Assembly (NCBI GenBank): GCA_022448425.1
Contig: JAKVCY010000012.1
Span: 1 to 52,651, forward strand
Source of the DNA: Thalassotalea sp.
GTDB taxonomy: Bacteria; Pseudomonadota; Gammaproteobacteria; Enterobacterales; Alteromonadaceae
Length of the DNA stretch: 52,651 nt
Reading direction: 5' to 3'
Shown here: one piece after another, positions 9,041-19,398 of the stretch
Layout: each line of letters opens with the position of its first letter
Position numbering within the stretch: position 1 is the stretch's first letter
Program-made: the position numbers and the translations under genes
The notes under the pieces: generated by a model
The model's input: only the letters and a program-made list of their open reading frames with translations
Databases searched by the model: none
Told to the model about the DNA's origin: nothing

Positions 9041-9242
9041 CTTGTGCTCCGTTTATAATTATTTATTCGTTGAAGAACTTGGCGATCTCAACGATATCTT
9101 TTTCCGAAAACAAAAAGTTTTATTAACCCAATCTGTATCAAACTCAGCAACATGACTAATGAATACTTGGAATTAGTCCTATTCATCAGCTACTTCTACT
9201 AGCTACCTCCCCCGGTAGCTAATAAATTAAACATAGAAATTA

Positions 9243-9256
9243 GGTAAGCGCTTTCA
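9243..9256. promoter_or_regulatory. LacI-type operator, site 1
   Basis: GGTAAGCGCTTTCA, two or three mismatches from the perfect palindrome TGTAAGCGCTTACA. The central CG and AAGCGCTT core are typical of LacI/GalR operators. Confidence 0.65.
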
Positions 9257-9320
9257 TTTATGATTTTTGACAAAGCATATGGAAAGTTAATTCTTACAAT
9301 CAGTTTATTTTACGATCAAA

Positions 9321-9334
9321 TGTAAGCGCTTACA
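9321..9334. promoter_or_regulatory. LacI-type operator, site 2
   Basis: Perfect 14-bp palindrome TGTAAGCGCTTACA, 78 bases from site 1, on the side of the GPH-GH94-CBM9 operon. Confidence 0.8.
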
Positions 9335-9562
9335 AAAATATAAGCGTGGGCTTATGAAAATACAAGTATATTTTTAACCACTGATACATCGGTCGTTAAG
9401 CCTATGAAGCGCGCAACGTAATAACCAATAAAACAAGAGTATTCATGGCTATATCTGATTCATTGCCTGCGGGTTAATCACATTAAACGGCAATTAAATA
9501 TGGAAATGTTTAACTTTTGTTAACTTTATTGTTGATCATTATTTTTTTTTCATCTAAGTTAA

Positions 9563-9576
9563 TGTAAGCGCTTTCA
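9563..9576. promoter_or_regulatory. LacI-type operator, site 3
   Basis: TGTAAGCGCTTTCA, one mismatch from the perfect palindrome, 126 bases upstream of the TonB-receptor start. Confidence 0.8.
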
Positions 9577-9620
9577 ATATTAAATAGCCGTTCGAGAGCT
9601 CGGTTTTTTTTAAGCACCAA

Positions 9621-9634
9621 TGTAAGCGCTTACA
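9621..9634. promoter_or_regulatory. LacI-type operator, site 4
   Basis: Perfect palindrome TGTAAGCGCTTACA, 58 bases after site 3 and 55 bases before the receptor start, a position where a bound repressor would block transcription. Confidence 0.8.
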
Positions 9635-9688
9635 ACAGTCATTCTAATGATAAAAAATGATAAAAAACAGAAATCGAGGGAAATCATA

Positions 9689-12679
9689 ATGATGTCTAAC
9701 AGATTCAACAGATCAAAATTAGCGACTAGCTTATCTTTGATCCTAGGTGCTTCTGTAGTCAGTCCTGCTTTTGCGGCAGAGGAAAGCGCTGACGAAGTCG
9801 AAGTTATTGAGGTTCGGGGGATTCGAGGTAGTCTTGTCAAAGCGATGGATATCAAACGCAACTCTAAAGGTGTTGTCGATGCCATAAATGCTGAAGACAT
9901 GGGTAAATTCCCTGATACTAACTTAGCAGAATCACTACAGCGGATTACCGGTGTATCAATTGACCGCGAAAACGGCGAAGGTTCTAAAGTAACCGTACGT
10001 GGTTTTGGTCCAGACTACAACGTTGTCACTTTAAATGGTCGTCAAATGCCGACCGCAAACATTAATGCTACCAGCGCATCTGACTCACGTTCTTTTGACT
10101 TTGCAAACTTAGCCTCTGAAGGTATTAATGCCGTAGAAGTCTATAAAACAGGTAAAGCAACTGTTGCGACAGGTGGTATCGGTTCAACGATTAACTTAGT
10201 AACAATTAAACCATTAGTTATTGGTGAAGAACGCGCATCTATCGCAGTTAAAGGCGTGCACGACACTTCAACTGAAGACGGGTCAAGCATTACACCTGAA
10301 TTATCTGCGCTATACAGTAATACATTTGCTGATGATACGTTTGGTGTGGCAGTAACAGCCAGTTACCAACAACGTGACAGCGGCTCTGCTCGTGCTGGCG
10401 TTGATAATGGTTGGCGTCCACAAACAGGTGGTGTTGGTGACTGGGGTTCAGTTGGTGAAGGCCCTAACCAAGTTAATGTGCCTGCAGATGGCGTAACCTA
10501 TGCGGTGCCACATAATGTACTTTATGGCTTCAGTGAAAATGAACGTACCCGTACGAATGGTCAATTAACACTGCAATACCGCCCTGTTAAAAATTTAACA
10601 GCAACATTAGATTACACCTACTCTAAGCTTGAAGAAGAACTGAACCAAAACATCCACTCTGTTTGGATGAGCTGGAACTTTGCAGGCCAACCTACAGGCT
10701 CAGCTTGGACAGATCCAAATGGCGACAACGTAGCTGCTCCCCTGCTAATTCATGACATTGACGGTCCTTCTGATTTAGTTAGCCAAGTAGAGCAAAGCGC
10801 TAAGGTTAATGAAAACAAATCAATTGGTCTTAATCTTGAGTATCTCGTCAACGAGAACCTTTCATTTGAATTAGATTTCCACAGTTCAAGTGCAGAGTCT
10901 CAACCTGACAGTATTTACGGCAATAGTAATACTATCCAATTGGCGACTTGGACACGTGCTGAAACAATTGTCGATTTCTCATCGGGCTTCCCAGTTGTAG
11001 AAGTGGTCTTCCCTGACGGTACACCAGGTTTAACACCTGAAGGCGTTGTTACTACAGGTACCAGCTTCCGTAACAGTTACATGAAGTCTGAAATCGACCA
11101 AATTCAGTTAACTGGTCAATATGTCTTTGACGATGGCATTGTTGAAAGTGTTGATTTTGGTATTGGTTACAACAAAGTAGAAAACCGCAATGCATTCGGT
11201 CGTGCTGAGCGCCCTAACTGGGGTGGCACAGGTTCACCAGACGATATCGATGACGCATTCTTACTAGCGAGCATGGATACTATGGTTGATCGCTTTGATA
11301 ACCTACCAGGCGATAAATCAAGTATGATTAACCAATTCTGGGCAGTAGATTTTGAAACCATTGCTGACCTAGTTGGTTCATTATATGGTGACCCAAGCGA
11401 TCCAGTTACTTGGCCTTGTGGCAATGTAATTTGTGCACCAAGCACTTACGAAACTGACCGCCGTACGACAGAAGAATCAATGAGTGCGTATGTTAGTGCC
11501 AACATGAGTTTTGATATTGGTGAAATGCCTGCGAACTTAACCATTGGCCTGCGCTACGAGCAAACAGATATTGAATCTGAAACGCTGCTGCCAGATATTG
11601 AAGCAATCGGCTGGGTATCAACGAACGAATTTAGCATCGTTCGCGGTGAAGCTCAGTTCTTCACTGACGAAGGCGATTATGACTACTTGTTACCTAATAT
11701 CGACTTTGATATTGAAGTAGTTGAAGACGTTATTTTCCGTGCATCATATAGCCAAACAATCACTCGCCCTGGTTACGGTAACCTAACGGCAGGTGCGAGC
11801 TTGGATGAAGTACGTAACGTCGACAATGGTCGTGGTTCGCGCGGTAACGTAGGTCTACTGCCACTAGAATCAGACAATATCGATTTATCACTAGAGTACT
11901 ACTACGGGGAAGGTAGTTACGCGTCAATTGGTTTCTTCCAGAAAGATGTCGATAACGTTATCGGTTCACGTGAAGTTACCGAGCAGCCATATGACGTAAC
12001 AAGCCCAGTAGAAGGTGCACGTTACTTAGAAGCTGTTGCTGCAACGGGTGGCGATCCGTCTGACAGTGCTGCAATTCGTGCATACTTGTCAGCTAATTAC
12101 GCCGATGGTCAGTATGTTATTGTTGATCCGGGCGGAGACCCAGTTAAGAACCAGATCTGGGGCCACCCTACTGAGAACTCACCGTTAAGCGTTACCGTAA
12201 CTCAACCTTTCAACCAAGGTTCAAATAAAGTTGATGGTTTCGAATTTGCGATTCAGCATTTATTCGGTGACTCAGGCTTTGGTGCAATTGTTAACTACAC
12301 TATTGTTGATAGCGACGTTGAATATGACAATGCCAGTACCAGTGACGAAAACACACCATTATTGGGTGTAAGTGACTCGTACAACATTGTAGCGTTTTAC
12401 GACAAAGACGGTATTCAAGCGCGACTTGCATACAACTGGCGTGACGACTTCTTACAAGGTTTGAACGATGGTCAGGGTTCAAACCCAGTATATGTAGAAG
12501 ACTATGGTCAGTTAGATGCAAACATCAGCTACGATTACAACGAGAACCTAACGATATTTGTTGAAGGTTTAAACCTAACAGACGAGTACACTCGTTCTTA
12601 CGGTCGCCATATTTTAATGGTGAAGAACATCCAGCAAATTGGACCTCGTTATAACTTTGGTGTTCGTTACAAGTTCTAA
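9689..12679 (+). CDS. TonB-dependent receptor, Caulobacter oligosaccharide type
   Basis: Outer-membrane ligand-gated importer of 996 residues powered by TonB. Order: signal peptide (ending SPAFA-AEE), a TonB-box-like EVEVIEVRGIRGSL, plug domain with MGKFPDTNLAESLQRITGVSIDR and the VTVRGFGPDYNVVTLNGRQMP segment, then a large beta-barrel ending in the aromatic residue F (GVRYKF). The FPDTN...RGF signature is typical of the large oligosaccharide-transporting subfamily (TIGR01782-like). The ATG at 9689 is chosen because GAGGG lies 8 bases upstream; an in-frame ATG at 9647 lacks a ribosome site. It heads the cassette of halogenases, SapC and cupin genes. Its cargo is probably a beta-glucan oligosaccharide, inferred from the GH16, GH3, GH1 and GH94 genes and the shared operators. 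Confidence 0.92.
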   Translation: MMSNRFNRSKLATSLSLILGASVVSPAFAAEESADEVEVIEVRGIRGSLVKAMDIKRNSKGVVDAINAEDMGKFPDTNLAESLQRITGVSIDRENGEGSKVTVRGFGPDYNVVTLNGRQMPTANINATSASDSRSFDFANLASEGINAVEVYKTGKATVATGGIGSTINLVTIKPLVIGEERASIAVKGVHDTSTEDGSSITPELSALYSNTFADDTFGVAVTASYQQRDSGSARAGVDNGWRPQTGGVGDWGSVGEGPNQVNVPADGVTYAVPHNVLYGFSENERTRTNGQLTLQYRPVKNLTATLDYTYSKLEEELNQNIHSVWMSWNFAGQPTGSAWTDPNGDNVAAPLLIHDIDGPSDLVSQVEQSAKVNENKSIGLNLEYLVNENLSFELDFHSSSAESQPDSIYGNSNTIQLATWTRAETIVDFSSGFPVVEVVFPDGTPGLTPEGVVTTGTSFRNSYMKSEIDQIQLTGQYVFDDGIVESVDFGIGYNKVENRNAFGRAERPNWGGTGSPDDIDDAFLLASMDTMVDRFDNLPGDKSSMINQFWAVDFETIADLVGSLYGDPSDPVTWPCGNVICAPSTYETDRRTTEESMSAYVSANMSFDIGEMPANLTIGLRYEQTDIESETLLPDIEAIGWVSTNEFSIVRGEAQFFTDEGDYDYLLPNIDFDIEVVEDVIFRASYSQTITRPGYGNLTAGASLDEVRNVDNGRGSRGNVGLLPLESDNIDLSLEYYYGEGSYASIGFFQKDVDNVIGSREVTEQPYDVTSPVEGARYLEAVAATGGDPSDSAAIRAYLSANYADGQYVIVDPGGDPVKNQIWGHPTENSPLSVTVTQPFNQGSNKVDGFEFAIQHLFGDSGFGAIVNYTIVDSDVEYDNASTSDENTPLLGVSDSYNIVAFYDKDGIQARLAYNWRDDFLQGLNDGQGSNPVYVEDYGQLDANISYDYNENLTIFVEGLNLTDEYTRSYGRHILMVKNIQQIGPRYNFGVRYKF

Positions 12680-12805
12680 CGACTCCCCCAAGGGCAATTG
12701 CCATTTTTATCCTGCGAGTTCAGCAGCTTATTAATGGCTTTTGCCTTTATTTAATTTCTCTGTATGCTTAATTGAATAGAGAGAATTATCTGGTAAATAG
12801 GTTGT

Positions 12806-14512
12806 ATGAGTTGTTCATCTGATAATGCCATTAAACATATTGTCATCGTTGGTGGTGGTGCAGCAGGTTGGTTAACAGCCGGTATTATTGCTGCGCAGCA
12901 TAACAGCCATCTCGACAGTGGGATAAAGGTAAGCCTAATTGAATCAAGTGCTATACCGACAATTGGCGTGGGTGAAGGTACTTGGCCGACGATGCGAGAT
13001 ACCTTAAACGCTATCGGCATTAAAGAATCTGAATTTATTGCCTGTTGCGACGCGTCATTTAAGCAAGGCTCTAAATTTATTGGTTGGGCAAGAGATTTAA
13101 CAAAAGAAACAACAAACGATGCGGACAAAAGTCACCAAGCATCGATTAAAGGCACGCATACCTACTACCACCCTTTCGTTGCTCCGCATGGTTTCGGACA
13201 AACCGATCTAGTTCAGCATTGGCTTCGCCAAAACCGAGATACGTCAGCCACTAACCTTGACTCTGAGACTAACTCTAACACTAGTAATGAATCATCGTTC
13301 GCTCATGCTTTAGGTAGTCAAGCCCATTTATGTGATTACAATAAAGCGCCTAAACAAATTCAAACACCACCTTACGCAGCTGTCGCCAATTATGGCTATC
13401 ACTTAGATGCCGGAAAATTTTCTGCACTGTTAAAACAGCATTGCTGCAATAAGCTTGGCGTTAATCACATTGATGATGTCGTTACAGGTGTCAGCGCAGG
13501 TGAAGATGAAAGTATAGAAGCGGTATTAACAGAGCAGCACGGCCAAATAGCGGGTGATTTGTTTATTGACTGCTCCGGTCAACACGCATTGCTTATCGGT
13601 AAGCATTATCAAATACCACTGCGTGAACAGAGCCATGTACTTTTTAACGACAGTGCGATTGCAGTACAAGTACCCTACCCAAGCGATTCACACCCAATTA
13701 GCAGCCAAACTAATGCAACCGCCCATGATAACGGCTGGATTTGGGATATAGGATTACCCACTCGTCGTGGTGTTGGCTGCGTATATGCCAGCCAATATTG
13801 CGATAAAACCACAGCTCTTAATGCACTAAAAGAGTATATTGCTAAGACAGCTCCAGACATTGACTTCTCAACACTAGAACCTCGCCATATTGCCTTTACA
13901 CCTGGTTACAGAGAGAAATTTTGGCACAAGAATTGTGTTGCAGTAGGCATGGCTGCTGGGTTTATCGAGCCCTTAGAAGCCTCAGCATTAGCGCTAATTG
14001 AGTTGTCAGCCAAAATGATCGCCAAAGAGCTACCAAGTGTGAAGTCGATTATGCCAATTACAGCCAATCGCTTTAATGATCGATTTGAATATCGCTGGCA
14101 ACGTATTATCGAATTCTTAAAATTACATTACGTTTTAAGCGAGCGCACCAGCGACTATTGGCAAGCTAATAGGGAAAGGAGTTCTATTCCCGCAAGGCTT
14201 CAAGAATTACTAACTTTATGGGAACACCAAGAGCCAAGCTACAACGATTTCCCTCAAGTAGAAGAAATTTTTCCAGCTGCGAGCTACCAATATGTACTTT
14301 ATGGTATGGGCTTTAAGTCAAACCTTCGCCATTGGCAGCGACAATTTGATAATCCATTACTAAGTGAAAAATTAGTTCAAGAAAACAAACAATTAATCGA
14401 CAGATATTTAGGAGGATTGCCGACAAATCGCGAATTAATCAATGCGCTGGTTCAGCAATATCTGCGACAAAATGACAAAGAACACGAATTAAATAAACAA
14501 CAAGCAATTTAG
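12806..14512 (+). CDS. tryptophan-halogenase-like flavoprotein, divergent copy
   Basis: A 568-residue member of the flavin-dependent tryptophan halogenase family. The FAD-binding Rossmann motif is at G16-G21 (GGGAAG), followed by GVGEGTWPTM. A lysine in the SFKQGSKF segment sits where the active-site Lys that forms the Lys-chloramine is expected. The halogenase signature WxWxIP is altered to WIWDIGLP at residues 311-318, so genuine halogenase chemistry is uncertain. There is no signal peptide, so it should be cytoplasmic and need a flavin reductase, which is not encoded nearby. It starts 126 bases after the receptor gene and is followed by SapC, a cupin-like protein and a second paralogue. 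The substrate is unknown; a sugar-locus role is known only by association. Confidence 0.82.
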   Translation: MSCSSDNAIKHIVIVGGGAAGWLTAGIIAAQHNSHLDSGIKVSLIESSAIPTIGVGEGTWPTMRDTLNAIGIKESEFIACCDASFKQGSKFIGWARDLTKETTNDADKSHQASIKGTHTYYHPFVAPHGFGQTDLVQHWLRQNRDTSATNLDSETNSNTSNESSFAHALGSQAHLCDYNKAPKQIQTPPYAAVANYGYHLDAGKFSALLKQHCCNKLGVNHIDDVVTGVSAGEDESIEAVLTEQHGQIAGDLFIDCSGQHALLIGKHYQIPLREQSHVLFNDSAIAVQVPYPSDSHPISSQTNATAHDNGWIWDIGLPTRRGVGCVYASQYCDKTTALNALKEYIAKTAPDIDFSTLEPRHIAFTPGYREKFWHKNCVAVGMAAGFIEPLEASALALIELSAKMIAKELPSVKSIMPITANRFNDRFEYRWQRIIEFLKLHYVLSERTSDYWQANRERSSIPARLQELLTLWEHQEPSYNDFPQVEEIFPAASYQYVLYGMGFKSNLRHWQRQFDNPLLSEKLVQENKQLIDRYLGGLPTNRELINALVQQYLRQNDKEHELNKQQAI

Positions 14513-14586
14513 TCAGTTAGCTAAAAAACAAATGCAAATACAAAAGCTAAAGCCAAACTGAGCATATTAAGAATACGGGGAAATTT

Positions 14587-15312
14587 ATGAGCAACCACGT
14601 GCTACTCAACAACATTGAACACAAAGATTTGAAAATCATTACCGAGAAATCTGCCAAGTTTGGTAACAACAAAACTTATTCCACTGTGTATCCGTTTGAA
14701 TTCAGACACGCTCAGGCAGATTATCCGATTTTCTTCCTAAAGGATAATCAAGAGCAGTTTTCAGCTATTGCCCTATTCGGTTTTGAACAAAGTGAAAACC
14801 TATTCCTAACAAATGAGGGCTGGCAAGCGAGTTACATTCCTTTGATGGTTGAGCGCGAACCATTCTTAATCGGTTTTCAGCAAAATGAGCAGAATGAACC
14901 TAATCCTGTCATTCATGTCGATATGGACAGCCCACGCGTAAGTGAAAGTGAAGGCATTGACGTATTCTTACCACACGGCGGTAACAGCGAGTTCATCAAT
15001 CGTGTCAGTACCATTTTAAAAACAATACATGACAGTAAGCAGTCGACAGACCTTTTCATGGAGACAGTTCAGGAACTCGACTTACTCGAACCATTCAACT
15101 TAGATATTCAGCTAAACGACGGCAGCAATAATCGTTTGACAGGCTTTTACACCATTAACGAAGATAAGTTAACCCAGTTATCTGGCGACCAATTGGCCTC
15201 ATTGAACAAGTCCGGTTTACTCCATTTGATTTATATGGTGATAGCATCACACGCAAACTTAACCGCTTTGATTCAGAAAAAAGATAAACTCAATAGCGCA
15301 GCAATGCTTTAG
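14587..15312 (+). CDS. SapC family protein
   Basis: A 241-residue protein matching the SapC family, named after a Campylobacter S-layer-locus protein. Typical features are the N-terminal HKDLKI and FRHAQADYPIFF segments, the FLTNEGWQASYIPLMVEREPF core and the downstream FLIGFQ. No signal peptide or membrane segment is visible. The biochemical role of the family is not established. The gene has a GGGG ribosome site and sits between the first halogenase-like gene and the cupin-like gene, an arrangement seen next to TonB receptors in other oligosaccharide loci as far as I recall. A role in surface-protein modification or assembly is only an inference. Confidence 0.85.
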   Translation: MSNHVLLNNIEHKDLKIITEKSAKFGNNKTYSTVYPFEFRHAQADYPIFFLKDNQEQFSAIALFGFEQSENLFLTNEGWQASYIPLMVEREPFLIGFQQNEQNEPNPVIHVDMDSPRVSESEGIDVFLPHGGNSEFINRVSTILKTIHDSKQSTDLFMETVQELDLLEPFNLDIQLNDGSNNRLTGFYTINEDKLTQLSGDQLASLNKSGLLHLIYMVIASHANLTALIQKKDKLNSAAML

Positions 15313-15370
15313 CAGCGCTTTATATTAAATTAGGAAGTTGTTGAGTTGAAAAGCTGATAGCTTAGCTGCC

Positions 15371-16567
15371 ATGCTTACAAGACAAGAATGGCAAGCAACT
15401 CAACAACCAATTGATATTCGAATGAAGGCATCAAATAAAGTACTAGCGTCAACAACGGCTTTTGCAACTGCAGAACTTGGAGCTTTGCCTAGTGTAAAGG
15501 TCATTAGTAACTGCAACGAAGCACAGTTAACTGGGCTTATAGACGAACTTAATCACGCGAACCATCCATTACTGCTTAAAGGTTTTGCGAATGCGTGGCC
15601 CATAGTGAACGCTAGCAAGGCAGGATTGAGCGGCTTACAGTCTTATCTGAGGGGTCATCAATTATCTACAGAAAACGACTTCATGGTGGGCACGGGCAAA
15701 ATCCCTAGTGAACATGGTGGGCGCTTATTCTACAACCAAGACTTTACTGGATTTAATTTTACTCGTCAGGGACAAGCGTTTAGCGAATTCTTGAAAGAGT
15801 TATTTGATAGCTCATCCAATGCAGAATCTGATGTACAGCGATACTTAGGGTCAACAAAAGTTGATATGCTCTTTCCTACACTTCGAGATGACGGTAATGA
15901 CATTAGGGCTCTTACTGACTACTCGCCGCTCATTAATATGTGGATGAGCAATCAAACACAGGTTGCCGCGCACCAAGATCTCCCTCACAACCTTGCGGTG
16001 TGTGTTGCGGGGAAAAGGCGGTTTACGTTGTTTCCGCCTGAGCAAATCGACAACCTTTACATTGGACCTTTAGATCTTACACCCGCAGGGCAAGCAATTA
16101 GTTTAGTTAATCATCAAGCGCCGGATTTTGACGCGCATCCCAAATACAAAGAAGCACTCGCACATGCGCAAGTTGCTGAGCTTGATACTGGAGATGCACT
16201 ACTATTACCGAGTCTTTGGTGGCATAGTGTCGAAAGCTTGAACGCATTCAATATACTCATTAATTATTGGTGGCAACCGACAACGCAAAGCTGTCAACAT
16301 AGCGAGCAACAAAAGCAACAGCAGGCAAGTCAAGCAATTGGTGCGCCAATAGACGCCCTACTCCATGCATTTATGAACATTCGTCATTTACCGGTAAACC
16401 AAAAAGACGCAATCAAAGCTCTATTTGATTATTATGTCTTTAACGAACAATCGCCGAATGAACAATTTGAACATATTCCAGAACAGGCTCGAGGGCTATT
16501 AAATAACCAAGATGAAATAGCCATTCGCAAGCTTCGCGCCATGTTACTTAATAAACTCAATCAATAA
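15371..16567 (+). CDS. JmjC/cupin-8 domain protein, putative Fe(II)/2-oxoglutarate hydroxylase
   Basis: A 398-residue cytoplasmic protein with a cupin-like (JmjC) domain in the middle. The 2-His-1-carboxylate iron triad is intact: H201-x-D203 in AAHQDLPHN and H285 in the LWWHSVESL segment. A GKRRFTLFPPEQ segment typical of the cupin-8 family lies between them. Relatives hydroxylate proteins or small molecules using 2-oxoglutarate and oxygen. The region before the domain contains LLKGFANAWPI, also a family mark. It lies 58 bases after SapC and 27 bases before the second halogenase-like gene, so the four genes are probably co-transcribed. Its substrate is unknown. The ribosome site for ATG 15371 is weak. 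Confidence 0.82.
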   Translation: MLTRQEWQATQQPIDIRMKASNKVLASTTAFATAELGALPSVKVISNCNEAQLTGLIDELNHANHPLLLKGFANAWPIVNASKAGLSGLQSYLRGHQLSTENDFMVGTGKIPSEHGGRLFYNQDFTGFNFTRQGQAFSEFLKELFDSSSNAESDVQRYLGSTKVDMLFPTLRDDGNDIRALTDYSPLINMWMSNQTQVAAHQDLPHNLAVCVAGKRRFTLFPPEQIDNLYIGPLDLTPAGQAISLVNHQAPDFDAHPKYKEALAHAQVAELDTGDALLLPSLWWHSVESLNAFNILINYWWQPTTQSCQHSEQQKQQQASQAIGAPIDALLHAFMNIRHLPVNQKDAIKALFDYYVFNEQSPNEQFEHIPEQARGLLNNQDEIAIRKLRAMLLNKLNQ

Positions 16568-16594
16568 ATTTTCATAAAAAGAAGTGCAGTTACC

Positions 16595-18124
16595 ATGAAC
16601 CACAATTCTTCATCAAGCAATTCTGATACGAGTCATGAACTTAAGCACAATAGCGTACAAAAAGTCGTTATTGCCGGTGGTGGCACAGCTGGCTGGATGG
16701 CCGCAGCTGGTATTGCTAAAACCATAGGTAAGCATTTAGATATCGTATTAATTGAGTCCGATGACATTGGTACAGTAGGTGTTGGAGAAGCTACCATTCC
16801 AACACTTCAGTACTTTCATCAACTACTAAAGATTAATGAGTCGGAGTTTCTTAAAGCAACTCACGGCACGTTTAAACTAGGCATTAACTTTGAAGGTTGG
16901 CGCAATCTTGGTGAGGATTACCTGCACGCATTTGGTGTGACAGGTAACGATTGTTGGGCGGCAGGCTTTCAGCATTTCTGGCTACGAGGACGCCAACAGG
17001 GACTAGCCGGCGATTTCGGTGAATACTGTTTAGAACAAGTTGCAGCAGTAAATGAAAAATTTGCCCAGTTACCTAATAATGGGCTTAATTACGCCTATCA
17101 TATGGACGCTACACGCTATGGCCAGTTTCTTCGAAAAATTGCAGAAGAAAGTGGCGCTAAGCGTATCGAGGGTAAAATAAGTAGCGTTAACCTAAACAAC
17201 GAAAACGGTTTTATCAAATCGCTTACATTGAATAATGGCGAAACCATCAGCGGCGATTTATTTATTGATTGTACTGGCCAGCGGGCGCTACTTATCGAAG
17301 GTGCACTTCATACAGGCTATGAAGATTGGTCGCATTGGCTGCCAAATGATTCGGCTATTGCTGTACAGACGGAATCGGTGGAAACACCAAAACCCTACAC
17401 ACGCTCTATTGCGCATCCTTTTGGTTGGCAATGGCGCATTCCACTGCAACACAGGGTCGGCAATGGCATCGTGTATTGCAGTAAATATGTTAGTGATGAG
17501 CAAGCTAAAGAAACCCTGCTAAACAATATCGAAGGTACAGCCATTACTGAGCCAAGAGTAATCAAGTTCCGAACAGGAACAAGGCGTAAACACTGGCACA
17601 AGAACTGTATTGCGGTAGGTTTATCGAGTGGTTTCTTAGAGCCTCTCGAATCTACGAGTATCCACTTGATTCAGCAATCTATCGTTCGCCTATTACGTAT
17701 GTTCCCCCAACATGGTGTTATCGCGGAAGACATCGAAGAATTTAACCAGCAAACGCGCTTTGATTGGGAAACCACAAGAGATTTCATTATCTTGCATTAC
17801 AAAGTAACTGAGCGTGACGATGCAGATTTTTGGCGACACTGCCGACAAATGGAAATTCCAGAAAAACTTGCCCATCGTATTGAATTATTTGAAAAAACAG
17901 GCCGTGTGTTTCGTAAAAACAACGAGCTGTTTGATGACTCATGGATGCAAGTTATGATTGGCCAAGGCTTAACCCCTGAAAGCTATCACCCAATCGTTGA
18001 TAATATGAGTAACGAAGAGCTAAGCCGCTTTTTGAACCACATAAAATCCAATATCGATGGCATGGTTAACCAACTGCCAACCCACGAACAGTTTCTTAAA
18101 CAGTTCGCAGTCAATCAGGATTAA
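16595..18124 (+). CDS. tryptophan-halogenase-family flavoprotein, canonical motifs
   Basis: A 509-residue flavin-dependent halogenase homologue with all classic marks: the FAD loop GGGTAG at residues 28-33, GVGEATIPTL after it, a lysine in the TFKLGINF segment where the catalytic Lys is expected, and an exact WxWxIP signature (WQWRIP, residues 278-283). The family uses FADH2, oxygen and halide to make hypohalous acid and halogenate aromatic substrates. It is paralogous to the 568-residue copy upstream, and the two flank SapC and the cupin-like protein. No flavin reductase or biosynthetic module such as NRPS or PKS is in the window, so the usual small-molecule role is not supported by context. 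An IS remnant follows. Confidence 0.88.
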   Translation: MNHNSSSSNSDTSHELKHNSVQKVVIAGGGTAGWMAAAGIAKTIGKHLDIVLIESDDIGTVGVGEATIPTLQYFHQLLKINESEFLKATHGTFKLGINFEGWRNLGEDYLHAFGVTGNDCWAAGFQHFWLRGRQQGLAGDFGEYCLEQVAAVNEKFAQLPNNGLNYAYHMDATRYGQFLRKIAEESGAKRIEGKISSVNLNNENGFIKSLTLNNGETISGDLFIDCTGQRALLIEGALHTGYEDWSHWLPNDSAIAVQTESVETPKPYTRSIAHPFGWQWRIPLQHRVGNGIVYCSKYVSDEQAKETLLNNIEGTAITEPRVIKFRTGTRRKHWHKNCIAVGLSSGFLEPLESTSIHLIQQSIVRLLRMFPQHGVIAEDIEEFNQQTRFDWETTRDFIILHYKVTERDDADFWRHCRQMEIPEKLAHRIELFEKTGRVFRKNNELFDDSWMQVMIGQGLTPESYHPIVDNMSNEELSRFLNHIKSNIDGMVNQLPTHEQFLKQFAVNQD

Positions 18125-18341
18125 CGCTGACCAGCATCAAGCGCGCTGAAATCGTTAGCTTTGCAGTGCCCTCAAACAATTAATCGATGAGAGCACTTCA
18201 ACGCTGAACGTTGAATTAGACGAGTGGTATCACATCATGCGTAAGTGTCGATTGTGTGAACACTACTATTCGTTGTGTAGTGGCATAGTGATTTTGGTCA
18301 CCTAATTAGAGGATGTTATGATTCATTCATAGCAATATTAG

Positions 18342-19379
<1,038 letters not shown>

Positions 19380-19398
19380 TAACTGCAAAATTCACAAA

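Larger units (their letters stand above)
9041..9688. promoter_or_regulatory. divergent promoter region between the GPH-GH94 operon and the TonB receptor
   Basis: A 648-base AT-rich gap with no convincing gene. It holds four copies of a 14-bp palindrome (at 9243, 9321, 9563 and 9621), one pair near each flanking operon. The leftward and rightward transcripts must both start here, so one regulator can control both operons. Confidence 0.75.

Noticed and set aside
9647-9688. In-frame ATG upstream of the TonB receptor start
   Set aside because: No ribosome site; GAGGG and the signal peptide fit ATG 9689.
12693-12702. GGCAATTGCC followed by T's after the TonB receptor, as a terminator
   Set aside because: The palindrome has no room for a loop, so a stable hairpin is unlikely; the cassette is probably co-transcribed or has its own promoter.
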